The notes: generated by a model not told the origin, from the letters alone. A stretch of 64,000 nt of DNA from Heliorestis acidaminivorans (GCF_008933955.1 NZ_WBXO01000011.1:34999-98998), one strand, 5' to 3'. Shown: positions 8,312-17,447, counted from the stretch's first letter. Numbers and translations: made by a program.

Positions 8312-9349
8312 TTAGCTAATGATGGTGATATCACTATTCTCTAAAGCTAATAAATCATATTGCTGATCGACACGATTGTTTTGTAATGTAAATACTACAG
8401 GTTGAAGTGGAAAGCCCTTATTTTGCTTTACCACTAAAGCACCGGTACCATTAGATAGCTTCACAATAGTGCCATTAGGGTAGACTGCTACCGATTCAGA
8501 GAATTTTCGTAATATTTCAGGATCAAAATAAGTTCCAGAAAAACTCATCGTATATTCATAAGCATCTCGAACTGACCAAGCTTTACGATGAGGACGAGAG
8601 GAGGTCAATGCATCAAAAACATCGGCTACGGCTACGATACGTCCAAAAAGATGAATATCATTACCTTTCAAACCTCGCGGATAGCCGGAACCGTCATAAC
8701 GCTCTTGATGCTGAAAAGCAGCATGGGCAATCAAAAGGTGTGTCTTTCGTAACATTTTGAAGCCTTCTATAGGATGTTGGTGTATAATCTCCATCTCTTC
8801 TTCTGTAAAAGGGGCAGGTTTATTAACTAGATCTTTAGGGAAATTAACCATGCCAATGTCATGAAGAAGAGCACCTACGCCGAGTAAATATAACTCTTGG
8901 CGACTCATATTATATTGCATCCCAATAATAACAGACAATACACAGACAGAAACACTATGAACTAGAATGGTCTCGTCAAAATCATGGAGGGCCGTTACAT
9001 CAAGAAGTATCCCGCGATTACGCATGATATCGTCTAAGATAGACTCTACAGAACGTTGAGCACTACTTATGTCTAATCCAGCTTGTGGCTTAGTAAGCAT
9101 CTTTAGTACTTGTCTAGTCTCTTTTATTACTTTAGTATATGTTCTATCAGAAACAACGTTTTCGTAACTTATTAGATCGCTTAATGGGCCTTCTATATAA
9201 ACAACAGGAATAGAAAATTCTTTCAAACGTTGAATATAGGAAGGGGTTAAAATAACGCCTCGACCAAGCAATGTTCCACCGCGTCCATCGTAAACGGGTC
9301 TTGCTAACACAGTTCCTGGTTCTACTAATTCAATGGATATACGTAACAT
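8312..9349 (-). CDS. HD-GYP domain protein (putative cyclic-di-GMP phosphodiesterase)
   Basis: A 345-residue protein. The C-terminal HD-GYP domain (~130-305) has the HD pair in LLHDIGMVNFPKDL, the H-x-H region IIHQHP and the GYP motif in ERYDGSGYPRGLKG, all intact. HD-GYP domains hydrolyse cyclic di-GMP. The N-terminal ~110 residues begin MLRISIELVEPGTVLARPVYD, a module seen before many HD-GYP domains. ATG is preceded by AGGGGG at good spacing. It is the first gene of a minus-strand operon with the hybrid kinase. Confidence 0.92.
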   Translation of the reverse strand: MLRISIELVEPGTVLARPVYDGRGGTLLGRGVILTPSYIQRLKEFSIPVVYIEGPLSDLISYENVVSDRTYTKVIKETRQVLKMLTKPQAGLDISSAQRSVESILDDIMRNRGILLDVTALHDFDETILVHSVSVCVLSVIIGMQYNMSRQELYLLGVGALLHDIGMVNFPKDLVNKPAPFTEEEMEIIHQHPIEGFKMLRKTHLLIAHAAFQHQERYDGSGYPRGLKGNDIHLFGRIVAVADVFDALTSSRPHRKAWSVRDAYEYTMSFSGTYFDPEILRKFSESVAVYPNGTIVKLSNGTGALVVKQNKGFPLQPVVFTLQNNRVDQQYDLLALENSDITIIS

Positions 9350-9528
9350 GCTGTGAACCCCCTAACTATAAAGCGCCAAAGGATAGTTAGCTCGCAAAAC
9401 AATTATTTCAAAAAATGCTTATTCGACAAAGAGTTATTTGAATCCTTCTATATAAACTATTTTGCGTACGAGATTTTAGTATTATCCATATAGATATTAA
9501 CATAGAATTGACAGGGGTGATGGTAACA

Positions 9529-9798
9529 ATGGTGATGAATATTCAATGGTTCAATGATGAAGATGAATGGACTTTTTTGATGAACGCAAAACTATATGAA
9601 GCAGATATGGTAGAGGCTATTCTTGTTAACGCAGAAATCCCTGTGCGGCGAATTTATAAAGATCATTTCATGAAGGTAATTACTGGTGGAACTTTACGAG
9701 GTGTAGATCTTCATGTCCCCCTTTCTGACTTATACAGGGCTAAACTGCTTTTGCATGAAGACTCTGTTATAAGAGAAGAGGAAGAAGAAAGAGGTTGA
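9529..9798 (+). CDS. DUF2007-like small protein
   Basis: An 89-residue soluble protein. Its pattern of W-x2-L, EADMVEAILVNAEIPVRR, then GVDLHVPLSDLYRAKLLL resembles the DUF2007 (putative signal-transducing) family of short alpha/beta domains. The chosen ATG has AGGGGTGA eight bases upstream. The frame is open from a TTG seven codons earlier, which lacks a ribosome site. The C-terminus is very acidic. It is transcribed away from the HD-GYP gene; its function is unknown. Confidence 0.65.
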   Translation: MVMNIQWFNDEDEWTFLMNAKLYEADMVEAILVNAEIPVRRIYKDHFMKVITGGTLRGVDLHVPLSDLYRAKLLLHEDSVIREEEEERG

Positions 9799-9822
9799 CT
9801 AATAGTCGGCCTCTTTTTTTTT
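9790..9822 (+). terminator. Rho-independent terminator overlapping the stop of the DUF2007-like gene
   Basis: GAGGTTGACT / AGTCGGCCTC stem (two G-T pairs) with an AAT loop and a long T run. Confidence 0.8.
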
Positions 9823-9980
9823 ACAAATAATCACAGATGACGTAGCTAGGAATTCTATGATAGTATATAGTATTTGGACAAAAAAGAACAAGGAACAAAG
9901 TCGGTAGGTTAATAGTAGCAAAGAGCTTAAGCTTCTCTGGCAGAACAAGTAAAAGAATGGTAATTTAATTAACTTGATAA

Positions 9981-10018
9981 AAAAAGGTGCTAGCTCAAAG
10001 AGAGGCTAGCACCTTTTT
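9981..10018. terminator. Bidirectional terminator
   Basis: AAAAAGGTGCTAGC / GCTAGCACCTTTTT perfect 14-base arms around ten bases, placed between converging transcripts. The ~160 bases before it hold nothing I can identify. Confidence 0.85.
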
Positions 10019-10066
10019 ATAATACTTTAGGTAGGTCTGTTTCTGTTTCAATACTTTAACTACTTA

Positions 10067-10795
10067 TTAATTCTTTTCGGAAACCTCTATAGTCACTCTT
10101 TCCATTATGATTTCTTCTGCAGGAAAGCTTTGTTCTCCACCATTACTAGCTTCTACAGGCGCTTTTGAAATCTCTAGCGCTACTTCTAGTCCTTCAATGA
10201 CGCGTCCAAAGACTGTATAATTAGGAGCTTGTGTATTCAGAAACTGAATTGAAGGAGATGTCTCACTGCCTGTAACAATGAAAAACTGACTTCCATTCGT
10301 ATTGGGGCCAGCATTAGCCATGGCTAGTACACCAGGAGCGTAAGGAAGAGCAGGTGGTAGTTCATCGGCAAAAGTATAGCCAGGTCCACCAAAGCCTAGT
10401 CCGAGAGGGTCTCCTGTCTGAATCATAAAGTTTTCAATTACTCGGTGAAAGCGAATACCATCAAAGTACTCTTCTTGAGCAAGAAAAACGAAAGAATTGA
10501 CAGCTAATGGTGCCGCCTCAGGAAGTAACTCTACTTTCATAGTGCCGTAAGAAGTCTCAATTGTAGCAATGTAGTTTTTCTCTGGCTCAATGATCATCTC
10601 AGGAGCTTGAGAATATTGATTTTGTTTCATAGCTACAGAAGGTGGACTCGTTTGTGGACCTTCTTCAGTTCCTGTGCCTCTAGGACCTTCATCGCCGCCT
10701 CCTGTGCAACCAGCTAGCAAGACAAAGCTACATAAGGCAAGTAATAGCATTTTTTTCACTTTGGAATTTACGCTCACTAAGGGCAACATTAACAT
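10067..10795 (-). CDS. Exported cyclophilin-type peptidyl-prolyl isomerase lipoprotein
   Basis: A 242-residue lipoprotein. A basic start and hydrophobic core end in the lipobox LLAGC (Cys30), so it should be anchored outside the membrane after signal cleavage. A Gly/Pro-rich linker follows. The cyclophilin domain occupies ~85-235, with NSFVFLAQEEYFDGIRFHRV, FMIQTGDPLGLGFGGPGYTF, LAMANAGPNTNGSQFFI and VFGRVIEGLEV, which include the catalytic Arg and the Phe/Met/Gln core. The start has GAGGAG close upstream; a second ATG two codons later is also possible. The role is probably folding of exported proteins. Confidence 0.92.
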   Translation of the reverse strand: MLMLPLVSVNSKVKKMLLLALCSFVLLAGCTGGGDEGPRGTGTEEGPQTSPPSVAMKQNQYSQAPEMIIEPEKNYIATIETSYGTMKVELLPEAAPLAVNSFVFLAQEEYFDGIRFHRVIENFMIQTGDPLGLGFGGPGYTFADELPPALPYAPGVLAMANAGPNTNGSQFFIVTGSETSPSIQFLNTQAPNYTVFGRVIEGLEVALEISKAPVEASNGGEQSFPAEEIIMERVTIEVSEKN

Positions 10796-10940
10796 AACAC
10801 TCCTCAAGTCTATTTTTTCGCAACACAAAACACCTCTTAGTATAATGGTCTTTAGAAAAAGGGACAAGCCTAGAAGGACAATACCTTTTTTCCATAGAAT
10901 TATGAAGAAATAGCAAAAGGGAAGAGGAGCGAGATAGTCA

Positions 10941-11585
10941 ATGGCATTAAATCAAGACAAGCAGGGGCAAGTGCAGATTGTAGTTGATGGCGTTACAGGC
11001 GTTGGCAAAAGCAGTCTTGTACAAATCCTATCAGAACAGTTAAATCTAGTCGCCTATAATGAAGTTTTTGAAGATGAAAACCAGTTATTACATAAATTCT
11101 TTTATGACCGCGCCCGCTGGGCTTTTCCCATGCAAATTAACTTTTTGACAAATAGATATAAACAATATCGAGAAGCATCTTCTATGGAACGTGCTATTAT
11201 GGACCGCTCCATATACTCAGACGCTATCTTTGCCCGTATGTATCGACAAGATGGGTACTTAACAGCAGAAGAATTTGCCGTTTATAACAACTTGTTGCAA
11301 AGCATGCTTGCAGACTTACAGCCGCCACGCCTTATGGTACGACTGAAAGTAGATACTAATGAAGCTATATGTCGCATTCACAAAAGAGGGCGTTGTGATG
11401 AATTAGACGTAGAAAGTGCCTATTGGGAAAGACTTAATTACTGTTATGATGATACTTACCAATCCTACTGCGGAGCTAACTTACTTACAGTCGATGTTAC
11501 TTCCATGGACTTTGTCCATAATTCACAAGATCGCAACCGCTTACTTGATAAAATTATTACAGCCTATTATGAGTCTAAAGCATAA
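10941..11585 (+). CDS. Deoxynucleoside kinase (dGK/dAK-like)
   Basis: A 214-residue cytosolic P-loop kinase that phosphorylates deoxynucleosides for salvage. The Walker A is GVTGVGKSS (~18-26). The catalytic DRS motif is in MDRSIYSDAIFARM, and the lid-type arginine cluster is RIHKRGRCDE. Length and motifs fit the deoxyguanosine/deoxyadenosine kinase family of Gram-positives, which often have two adjacent copies; only one is here. An AGGAG lies upstream of ATG at normal spacing. Confidence 0.88.
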   Translation: MALNQDKQGQVQIVVDGVTGVGKSSLVQILSEQLNLVAYNEVFEDENQLLHKFFYDRARWAFPMQINFLTNRYKQYREASSMERAIMDRSIYSDAIFARMYRQDGYLTAEEFAVYNNLLQSMLADLQPPRLMVRLKVDTNEAICRIHKRGRCDELDVESAYWERLNYCYDDTYQSYCGANLLTVDVTSMDFVHNSQDRNRLLDKIITAYYESKA

Positions 11586-11616
11586 GAGCATAAGTAAAGA
11601 AAACCCTAAAGCAATG

Positions 11617-11646
11617 AGGCTTTTCCTAGAGGAAAGCCTTTTTTCT
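11617..11646 (+). terminator. Rho-independent terminator
   Basis: AGGCTTTTCC / GGAAAGCCT hairpin with one bulge and a T run after the kinase gene. Confidence 0.8.
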
Positions 11647-11771
11647 TTTGAGCAATCTACATCCTATTCAAAGATTATAAAAAAATGAAAAATATTTCCA
11701 AAAAAGTTTACGATATGGAAGGAAATTCCATAGGGGCTGTCGAATAGAGCATTCAAAAAGGAGGGAACAGG

Positions 11772-12740
11772 ATGATTAGCTTGCCAGAGGAGTTGACTGT
11801 TGCGCAAGCGGCTAAGACGATGGGCCTGCAAAGGTATACTATTCGTGATGCAATTCACCGTGGCGAATTGCCGGCCAAGCAACAGAAAATTCCGGGAGGG
11901 TTTCAGTATCTTATTCCCCTGGGCAGTCTGAAAGATTTTGGACGTCGTCGGGGTATACAATCAAGCATCTTGGGACTAGAAGGTCCAGAAAAGGTGCCAA
12001 CACCAGAAGAGTCTCCAGAGACAAAAGAGGTAGTACCTCTTCCTGAAGAGACTCCTCAGACTCAACCCATTGTCGCGGTGCCATCAGAGGTCACCGAATT
12101 CATGCACAAGATTCCACAATGGGAGCAGAGAATGGAACAGCTCATTGAGCAAATGGTGGAAGTTCAAGCAGACGTACTTGGTTTGAAGAAAGGTGTTCAT
12201 CAACATCTTAGTAAAGTAGAAAGCCGAGTCGTCAATGTACAACAAAGTGTTAATGGCGAATTGAAAGCGGCTGTAGACCGTTTGCGCCATAATAGCAATC
12301 AGAACTTCCAAGATGTAAGAGCTGGTATTGATGGTTGGCATGACAACTTAGATGCCCTTATTGGAGAAATGAGAGCATCCATACAAGATGTTGCGGCCAG
12401 TCAGACTGATTCCGAAATGCGTCAAGCTTTTGTACACAAACTTACTGTAGACAACCAGTCTACAGTGGGAGAAGTGAAAAAGCTTCTTGTGGACGTGAAT
12501 GAAGTGGTGAGCAACATATCTAGTCAACAAGACAAGAGCACCGAGATGCTAGAACAGCACCTTGAAGACATGAAAAACTCCGTTGACGGTGTCAAACGCT
12601 CTGTCGATCGAACCACAGACATGATCATTAAGTGGAGACATAAGACGCAAAGAGAGCAAAGCAAACCTAATAACTCTAAAGGTATCAAAGGGTGGTTCAG
12701 TCGCTTCTGGGGAAGCAACTCTCCCGCACTATCTAAGTAA
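11772..12740 (+). CDS. HTH (excisionase/MerR-like) plus long coiled-coil protein
   Basis: A 322-residue protein of three parts. Residues 1-60 are a small winged HTH: ELTVAQAAKTMGLQRYTIR, then IPGGFQYLIPLGSLKDF. Residues ~70-110 are a Pro/Glu linker (PEESPETKE, PLPEETPQT). Residues ~115-295 have heptad-like repeats with no helix breakers, predicted to be a coiled coil. The C-terminus is basic and aromatic (KGIKGWFSRFWGS), possibly an amphipathic membrane anchor. This layout recalls RacA, the Bacillus axial-filament DNA-anchoring protein, but no homology is claimed. The ribosome site AAAGGAGGG is strong. Confidence 0.7.
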   Translation: MISLPEELTVAQAAKTMGLQRYTIRDAIHRGELPAKQQKIPGGFQYLIPLGSLKDFGRRRGIQSSILGLEGPEKVPTPEESPETKEVVPLPEETPQTQPIVAVPSEVTEFMHKIPQWEQRMEQLIEQMVEVQADVLGLKKGVHQHLSKVESRVVNVQQSVNGELKAAVDRLRHNSNQNFQDVRAGIDGWHDNLDALIGEMRASIQDVAASQTDSEMRQAFVHKLTVDNQSTVGEVKKLLVDVNEVVSNISSQQDKSTEMLEQHLEDMKNSVDGVKRSVDRTTDMIIKWRHKTQREQSKPNNSKGIKGWFSRFWGSNSPALSK

Positions 12741-12783
12741 AGAGATAAAGAGAATTTCAAGACAAATTGCCAAGTAAAGCTAT

Positions 12784-12814
12784 AAGAAGCTATTCTATAT
12801 GGCTTCTTTTTTTT
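12784..12814 (+). terminator. Rho-independent terminator
   Basis: AGAAGC / GCTTCT stem around an ~11-base loop, followed by eight T residues. Confidence 0.7.
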
Positions 12815-12899
12815 GTTGAGAAAATTTCTAAAAAAAATAGCTCTTAAGAGTCATCATAGTAATTTTAATAAAGTAAAATGAAAAGCTGGGAGGAACTCA

Positions 12900-14414
12900 G
12901 TGAGAGATTGTCGAAACAAGAGAATGTGTGCTCCTGCACATGGATTAGAGGCTGTTGAGGTGAAAGAAAAAGTGACTCTCAACTCTCAACAACTAGATGA
13001 GGTCTTGGCATGTTATAGACAAATTGAATCTGAACTAAGAGTGAAGCTGGAATCGCTTAAGAGTCCATTAGAACTTAAGTTTGGGAGACCTGTAATTTTA
13101 TTTATCGAGAGTAGGACCAAAAAAGGAAAAAGTCTCATCGAAAAAGCACGACGTTATGACTGGCAAATTACAGATGAAACAATTCATCTCATCAAAGATA
13201 TTGCTGGCCTGCGCATCATTGTGCAACATGTTGATGATATAGATCGCATTGTGGATGTGCTACGCCAGAGAACAGACTTTAAGGTTGTTGATGAGAAAGA
13301 CTTCGTCCGGTCCCCCAAACAAAGTGGTTACCGAAGTTATCATTTAATTGTTCAATACGATTTCAACGATCTAAAAGGACCAGCCACTCGCTATGCTGAG
13401 ATACAAGTCAGGACCGTAGGACAACATTTTTGGGCCGTTTTACAACACTCCATGATGTACAAATATGGCTTAGAAGTCCCTGGTCACGTTGCAGAAAACT
13501 TGCGACTAATTGCAGAAGAAACGAGTAATATGGACGAGAAAATGATGGTCATGCGTTGGGCAGTATCGCGGGAATTAGAGACTGATGCCATCCGAGCTTA
13601 TGCCGAGAAACTCGTTAATAGCCTATTTCAACAAAAAGGCTCCAAAGTAGAACCAATTACCAACCTTGATCCGTCTTCCTACTTTGAAAAAATGAGTATT
13701 CTAGAGCTGAGTTTCTTATTAGGCCAACAAGGAATTGCGCCGTCAGGCTTTAATCCGCAGACCTTATCGCGATGCTCCTGCTGTGATACTCCTTTTTTGC
13801 TCCATGAGAAAGTTCGCGTGCTCACAACCAATTGCACCAGTATTGCAGAGAAGACGGCCGATCCAGTAAGACTATGTAAAGTTTGTTACTCCCTCATTAT
13901 TCCTATTTTACGACGTGAACTAGCACCCTTAAGCTCTGTTAATCGTGATTGGTTACAGAAAGAACAAGAAGAAACGAAGCACCTAAGCAGAAAGATATAC
14001 CAATTTTTCTCAGAGAAGGTAAGAAGTCCCTTGCGTAAAAGGCTACAACAAACGGCAGTTCGCAAAGGGATATCCATAGCCTTACAGTCATCTTCTCTAG
14101 ATGTGGGAACAGTCACTTTGTTCAAGGCTGTTATGGGAGATCGACTTACTGTACAAGTAGATTCAGAATGGGATCCTCACCACGGAGAAGCGGAAACATT
14201 AATTCTCTACTTTAAGATGAATTATCGCGTTATCGGTAAAGTGCAAGTATCTTACACTTATCCAGAGATTGAATGGGATGAATTTCATGAACCGGAGCTC
14301 ATCGAACCTGAATCTTTTCTGTACAATGCTAGTGAACTTAGTCGCATCTTTGCACAGATTGAAGCGGAACTTCAGGAACGTCCTGAGCCTTTTTCAATGG
14401 TTATCAGTCGCTAA
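12900..14414 (+). CDS. RelA/SpoT synthetase-domain protein with a C-terminal cysteine-rich extension
   Basis: A 504-residue protein. Residues ~45-190 form a (p)ppGpp synthetase domain: SRTKKGKSLIEKARR, DIAGLRIIV (Asp100), SPKQSGYRSYHLIV and EIQVRT (Glu168) then FWAVLQHSMMYK. No HD hydrolase domain precedes it. Small alarmone synthetases end near 210-230 residues, whereas this one continues ~300 more. C292, C294, C295, C312, C326 and C329 suggest a zinc or iron-sulfur site, followed by a novel-looking C-terminal region. The start is GTG after GGGAGGA. It probably makes an alarmone, or once did; the extension may sense metal or redox state. Confidence 0.8.
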   Translation: MRDCRNKRMCAPAHGLEAVEVKEKVTLNSQQLDEVLACYRQIESELRVKLESLKSPLELKFGRPVILFIESRTKKGKSLIEKARRYDWQITDETIHLIKDIAGLRIIVQHVDDIDRIVDVLRQRTDFKVVDEKDFVRSPKQSGYRSYHLIVQYDFNDLKGPATRYAEIQVRTVGQHFWAVLQHSMMYKYGLEVPGHVAENLRLIAEETSNMDEKMMVMRWAVSRELETDAIRAYAEKLVNSLFQQKGSKVEPITNLDPSSYFEKMSILELSFLLGQQGIAPSGFNPQTLSRCSCCDTPFLLHEKVRVLTTNCTSIAEKTADPVRLCKVCYSLIIPILRRELAPLSSVNRDWLQKEQEETKHLSRKIYQFFSEKVRSPLRKRLQQTAVRKGISIALQSSSLDVGTVTLFKAVMGDRLTVQVDSEWDPHHGEAETLILYFKMNYRVIGKVQVSYTYPEIEWDEFHEPELIEPESFLYNASELSRIFAQIEAELQERPEPFSMVISR

Positions 14415-14420
14415 TGCATG

Positions 14421-14463
14421 ATAGACTATCCCCTTGTCTGTTACAGGCAAGGGGATAGTCTAT
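14421..14463. terminator. Bidirectional terminator
   Basis: 20-base arms (ATAGACTATCCCCTTG core) differing by one G-T pair, with a TTA loop. It overlaps the stop codon of the converging gene. Confidence 0.88.
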
Positions 14464-14939
14464 TTTGCATAACGATCAGCCACTTGACTAGCACCAAATG
14501 CCAATGGCTTTGTGCGAATAGAGTAATTGTATATGGAGGCCATACTTTCAGCCCAACCTACTACTCTCTGCAGATGATGGCGACTTTTTCCTTTTTGTCC
14601 GCCATCAATGTGCAGTTCTAATTCATAGCACAACATCTGTTCGTTAAGAATTTTTCGCAACTGTCCTATTATTTCAATGGACATATGAGTTTCGTATTCC
14701 AATTTTTCACCGAGAGGTAATAAACGATTAAGGTTATGAATATACTGATATGATTGAGCACCTTTGCACTTGCGATAAGCTGTAACAGAGGTAACCACAC
14801 GGGTAGATGTACCGTGGTTCTGACTATCTGTCCCCACCCAGATGGACACTTTAACATCAGGGTACTCTGAGGAAAAGCGTTGAAAAGCTTCCACCACATG
14901 ATTTAGTGGTAATAAACCTAGCTGTCCTCGAAATAACAC
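14460..14939 (-). CDS. Ribonuclease H-like YkuK family protein (DUF458)
   Basis: A 159-residue protein. It shows the family's WVGTDSQNHG motif, whose Asp sits on the first strand of an RNase H-like fold, followed by alternating strands, and LELHIDGGQKGKS with another acidic position near the end. Homologues such as Bacillus YkuK are widespread in sporeformers and mostly uncharacterised. Translation starts at GTG after AAAGGGGGG. Its stop lies inside the shared terminator. Confidence 0.8.
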   Translation of the reverse strand: MLFRGQLGLLPLNHVVEAFQRFSSEYPDVKVSIWVGTDSQNHGTSTRVVTSVTAYRKCKGAQSYQYIHNLNRLLPLGEKLEYETHMSIEIIGQLRKILNEQMLCYELELHIDGGQKGKSRHHLQRVVGWAESMASIYNYSIRTKPLAFGASQVADRYAK

Positions 14940-15040
14940 AAGGCGACCCCCCTTTAGGTTTCGCAGCCTGTACCTTGCTGTTCTTTACTATGTTACGACA
15001 GTTTTCCAAAGATAGTATTAAAGAACTTTGAAAATTTCTC

Positions 15041-15556
15041 TTAACTATCCTGACCACCTTGTTCTTTTTCCTCTCCTTCTTCTTGACCACCATTTTCGGA
15101 CTCTTCTTCTGTTGCTTCTTTTACTTTTTCTTGCACATCAGGTTCTTCGAGAACTTCTTTAAGAGCTTCTTTGATCGATTCTTTGACTTCATCTTCCATC
15201 ATCGCTAGAGCTAAGTGCTCTTGGAAAGTTTGTTCACGAAGTATTTCTTTTAACATTTTTTCAAACTTTGGATCTTGAGCAACGATGAGGCTTTGAAACT
15301 CGGGATCGCGAATTTTTCGAGCCAACTTTTCTTGAAACTCATCAGTTTCAATAATATCAATCATCATAGCTTTAAGATCTTGATATTCTGGTGTTTCTTG
15401 TTCCTGCTCTTGGTCTTCTTGACCTTGACCTTCTTGTCCTTGCTCCTGACCTTGCTGTTGGTTTTGTGTTTCAGCAGGCCTTCGTTGCGGTATACAGGAA
15501 GTTAGGGCTGTAATCAGTACAAAAAAAGCAACTAAGAGCCAGAATAATCGATACAT
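15041..15556 (-). CDS. GerD-like spore-germination lipoprotein
   Basis: A 171-residue exported lipoprotein. Residues 1-20 are a signal peptide ending in lipobox LTSC (Cys21), followed by a Gln/Glu-rich linker (~29-57). A helical core (~58-150) repeats the pattern DLKAMMIDIIETDEF, KMLKEILREQTFQ, VKESIKEALKEVL, resembling GerD's ETD/DP-spaced helices. The Glu-rich tail ends GGQDS. GerD is a lipoprotein that organises germinant receptors in the spore inner membrane. The match is by architecture and pattern, so GerD is likely but not certain. An AAGGAGGG ribosome site precedes ATG. Confidence 0.6.
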   Translation of the reverse strand: MYRLFWLLVAFFVLITALTSCIPQRRPAETQNQQQGQEQGQEGQGQEDQEQEQETPEYQDLKAMMIDIIETDEFQEKLARKIRDPEFQSLIVAQDPKFEKMLKEILREQTFQEHLALAMMEDEVKESIKEALKEVLEEPDVQEKVKEATEEESENGGQEEGEEKEQGGQDS

Positions 15557-15705
15557 TTTAATGCCCTCCTTATCTTGTCATCGTTTAAAATACCCACCAA
15601 CGTGGCATGACTATTCTAGAATCTGCTTTTGAAGGGGGATTCGTCAAAACTGTATACTCCTATCTTTTCTTTCATATACTAACAGCAAGGAAAGGGGTGA
15701 GCTCC

Positions 15706-16644
15706 TTGTCAGAAATCGTAACAATAGGAGCAAGCCGCAACCTGGATGTATTAGGACAAAAAATTATGCGTGAGATAGGAGCTCTTACTGGTGAAGGATG
15801 GAAAATTGAGCTAGTCAAATCTTTTGATGGAAAAAATCATCAGTTGCAATGTCTAATAGAAGAAGTTCCAGAAGATGAAAAATCTGAAGAAATAGCTCTA
15901 ATTCTTCAACAGTATACGGCTCGACAAATCACTGAATGGATTTTGGATGACTGGGAAAAAGCGCTCCTCAATAAGTATCTAAAGACAAAGTACTATTACT
16001 TTTCCGAATCAGAAAAGAAAAACATCACAGACAAAGCAAGGAAAATCTTACAACAAGAAGAAGAAACATCGAAAGACTATATAATCTATCGAGTAGGACG
16101 TAATGAGCGTATTCTTGAAAGATTATTAGATGTGATGATTCTTAACAAAGAAGTACACATTGATGGTTTTATTCGCTTTCGCTTGAAAGACTATGTCAAA
16201 TCACTATGTGAAGCTGTAGATTTAGCTGTCGATGAATATATGATGGAAAAGGAATACAATGAATTTGTCCGGTTACTTAAATACTTTCTAGAAATTCAAG
16301 ATACGCGTATCCCACTCATTCATGTCTTTTTACGTTCAGGAGGGCAATTTTATTTAGTCGATAATGCGGGTAATCCAGTCTCACAGGACTTGATGGAAGG
16401 ATTACAGGAAGAAGAAGTCGATCAATATATAAGCCATGACGATTTACTCATCAGTTCATTAATTACAGTAGCTCCCGAACAAGTCCTAATACATGCACCA
16501 GAAAGCGAACAAAGCAGTGAAGCCTTAAATACTATCAAAGCTGTCTTTGGAGATCGTCTTCACTATTGTCCAGGTTGCGAAAGATGTATGACCGCTATCA
16601 AAGGTAGAGAACGAGAAGTCTGGGTAGTCAATCCATCAACATAA
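15706..16644 (+). CDS. ytxC: Putative sporulation protein YtxC
   Basis: A 312-residue protein of the YtxC family, conserved in sporeformers and of unknown biochemistry. Recognisable features are the central IDGFIRFRLKDYVKSL segment, the long charged helical region before it, and the C-terminal YCPGCERCM cysteine motif. The open frame extends 33 codons upstream, but only the TTG at 15706 has a ribosome site (AAAGGGGTGAG). ytxC lies just upstream of thrS, as in Bacillus subtilis, though here a DUF445 gene intervenes. That supports the identification. Confidence 0.85.
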   Translation: MSEIVTIGASRNLDVLGQKIMREIGALTGEGWKIELVKSFDGKNHQLQCLIEEVPEDEKSEEIALILQQYTARQITEWILDDWEKALLNKYLKTKYYYFSESEKKNITDKARKILQQEEETSKDYIIYRVGRNERILERLLDVMILNKEVHIDGFIRFRLKDYVKSLCEAVDLAVDEYMMEKEYNEFVRLLKYFLEIQDTRIPLIHVFLRSGGQFYLVDNAGNPVSQDLMEGLQEEEVDQYISHDDLLISSLITVAPEQVLIHAPESEQSSEALNTIKAVFGDRLHYCPGCERCMTAIKGREREVWVVNPST

Positions 16645-16662
16645 GATCGATTAGGAACATAT

Positions 16663-16690
16663 AAAGGCAGTGCAAAAACTGCCTTTTTTT
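16663..16690 (+). terminator. Rho-independent terminator
   Basis: AAAGGCAGT / ACTGCCTTT stem, six-base loop, T run; closes the ytxC transcript. Confidence 0.88.
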
Positions 16691-16776
16691 ACTGGCTTTA
16701 AATTTTTTGATGAAAAAGGGCGGAAGATGAAAGTGAAAACTTGCTTCACAAGCCTCTTATCTGCTATTCTTTGCCT

Positions 16777-17394
16777 ATGATAACGATTGATTTATATTTT
16801 ATGCCTATTATTGGAGCAATTATTGGTTGGGTAACTAACATCTTAGCTGTCAGTATGCTTTTTAGACCCTACCATCCAATTCAGCTACCGCTCCTGCCCT
16901 GGGTTATTCAGGGCTTGATACCAAGAAGGCAAGAGGAAATGGCCATCAAAATTGGGGAGGTTGTAGAGGAGCAACTGCTCTCCCAAGATGATCTGATGGC
17001 ACGAATTAATACAACAGAGACAAGGGAGAAGCTGTCTCGTTCTCTTGCCGAAGTTATATCAGCACGTCTTGGAGAAAAAGTACCTTCCTTCCTGCCTCTA
17101 GGCATACGTCAGATCGTAACAGATCTTTCACGAGATCTAGTTAACAAAGAAGCACCGGCTGTTTTAGATCGTATGGCCAAACAACTCGAAACTTCCATAA
17201 AAGAACACGTTTCAGTGAGAGAGATAGTAGAAGACCGGATTAGAAGTCTTGACCTAGTAGAAATGGAGCAACTAGTGCTTCGGGTTGCTTCGAAGGAATT
17301 GCGGCACATCGTGATTCTTGGAGGAGCTCTTGGTTTTATTGTAGGCTTAGTGCAAGCACTGATCTCCTATGGGCTTCGGTCATGGCTTACTTAA
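16777..17394 (+). CDS. DUF445 (YheB-like) membrane protein
   Basis: A ~205-residue protein. The N-terminal membrane segment MPIIGAIIGWVTNILAVSML is followed by FRPYHPIQLPLLPWVIQGLIPRRQEEMA, the diagnostic DUF445 signature. The middle is a helical, charged domain with VVEEQLL and VEDRIRSLDLVEME. A second hydrophobic helix (VILGGALGFIVGLVQALISYGL) is near the C-terminus. Neither this ATG nor the alternative TTG at 16741 has a clear ribosome site. The function is unknown; the family is common in sporeformers and membrane bound. Confidence 0.8.
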   Translation: MITIDLYFMPIIGAIIGWVTNILAVSMLFRPYHPIQLPLLPWVIQGLIPRRQEEMAIKIGEVVEEQLLSQDDLMARINTTETREKLSRSLAEVISARLGEKVPSFLPLGIRQIVTDLSRDLVNKEAPAVLDRMAKQLETSIKEHVSVREIVEDRIRSLDLVEMEQLVLRVASKELRHIVILGGALGFIVGLVQALISYGLRSWLT

Positions 17395-17447
17395 AGCAAT
17401 ATTTTAGAGAAAGAATTGGCACAAGGGCTTCCTTTTTTGCAGTGAAG

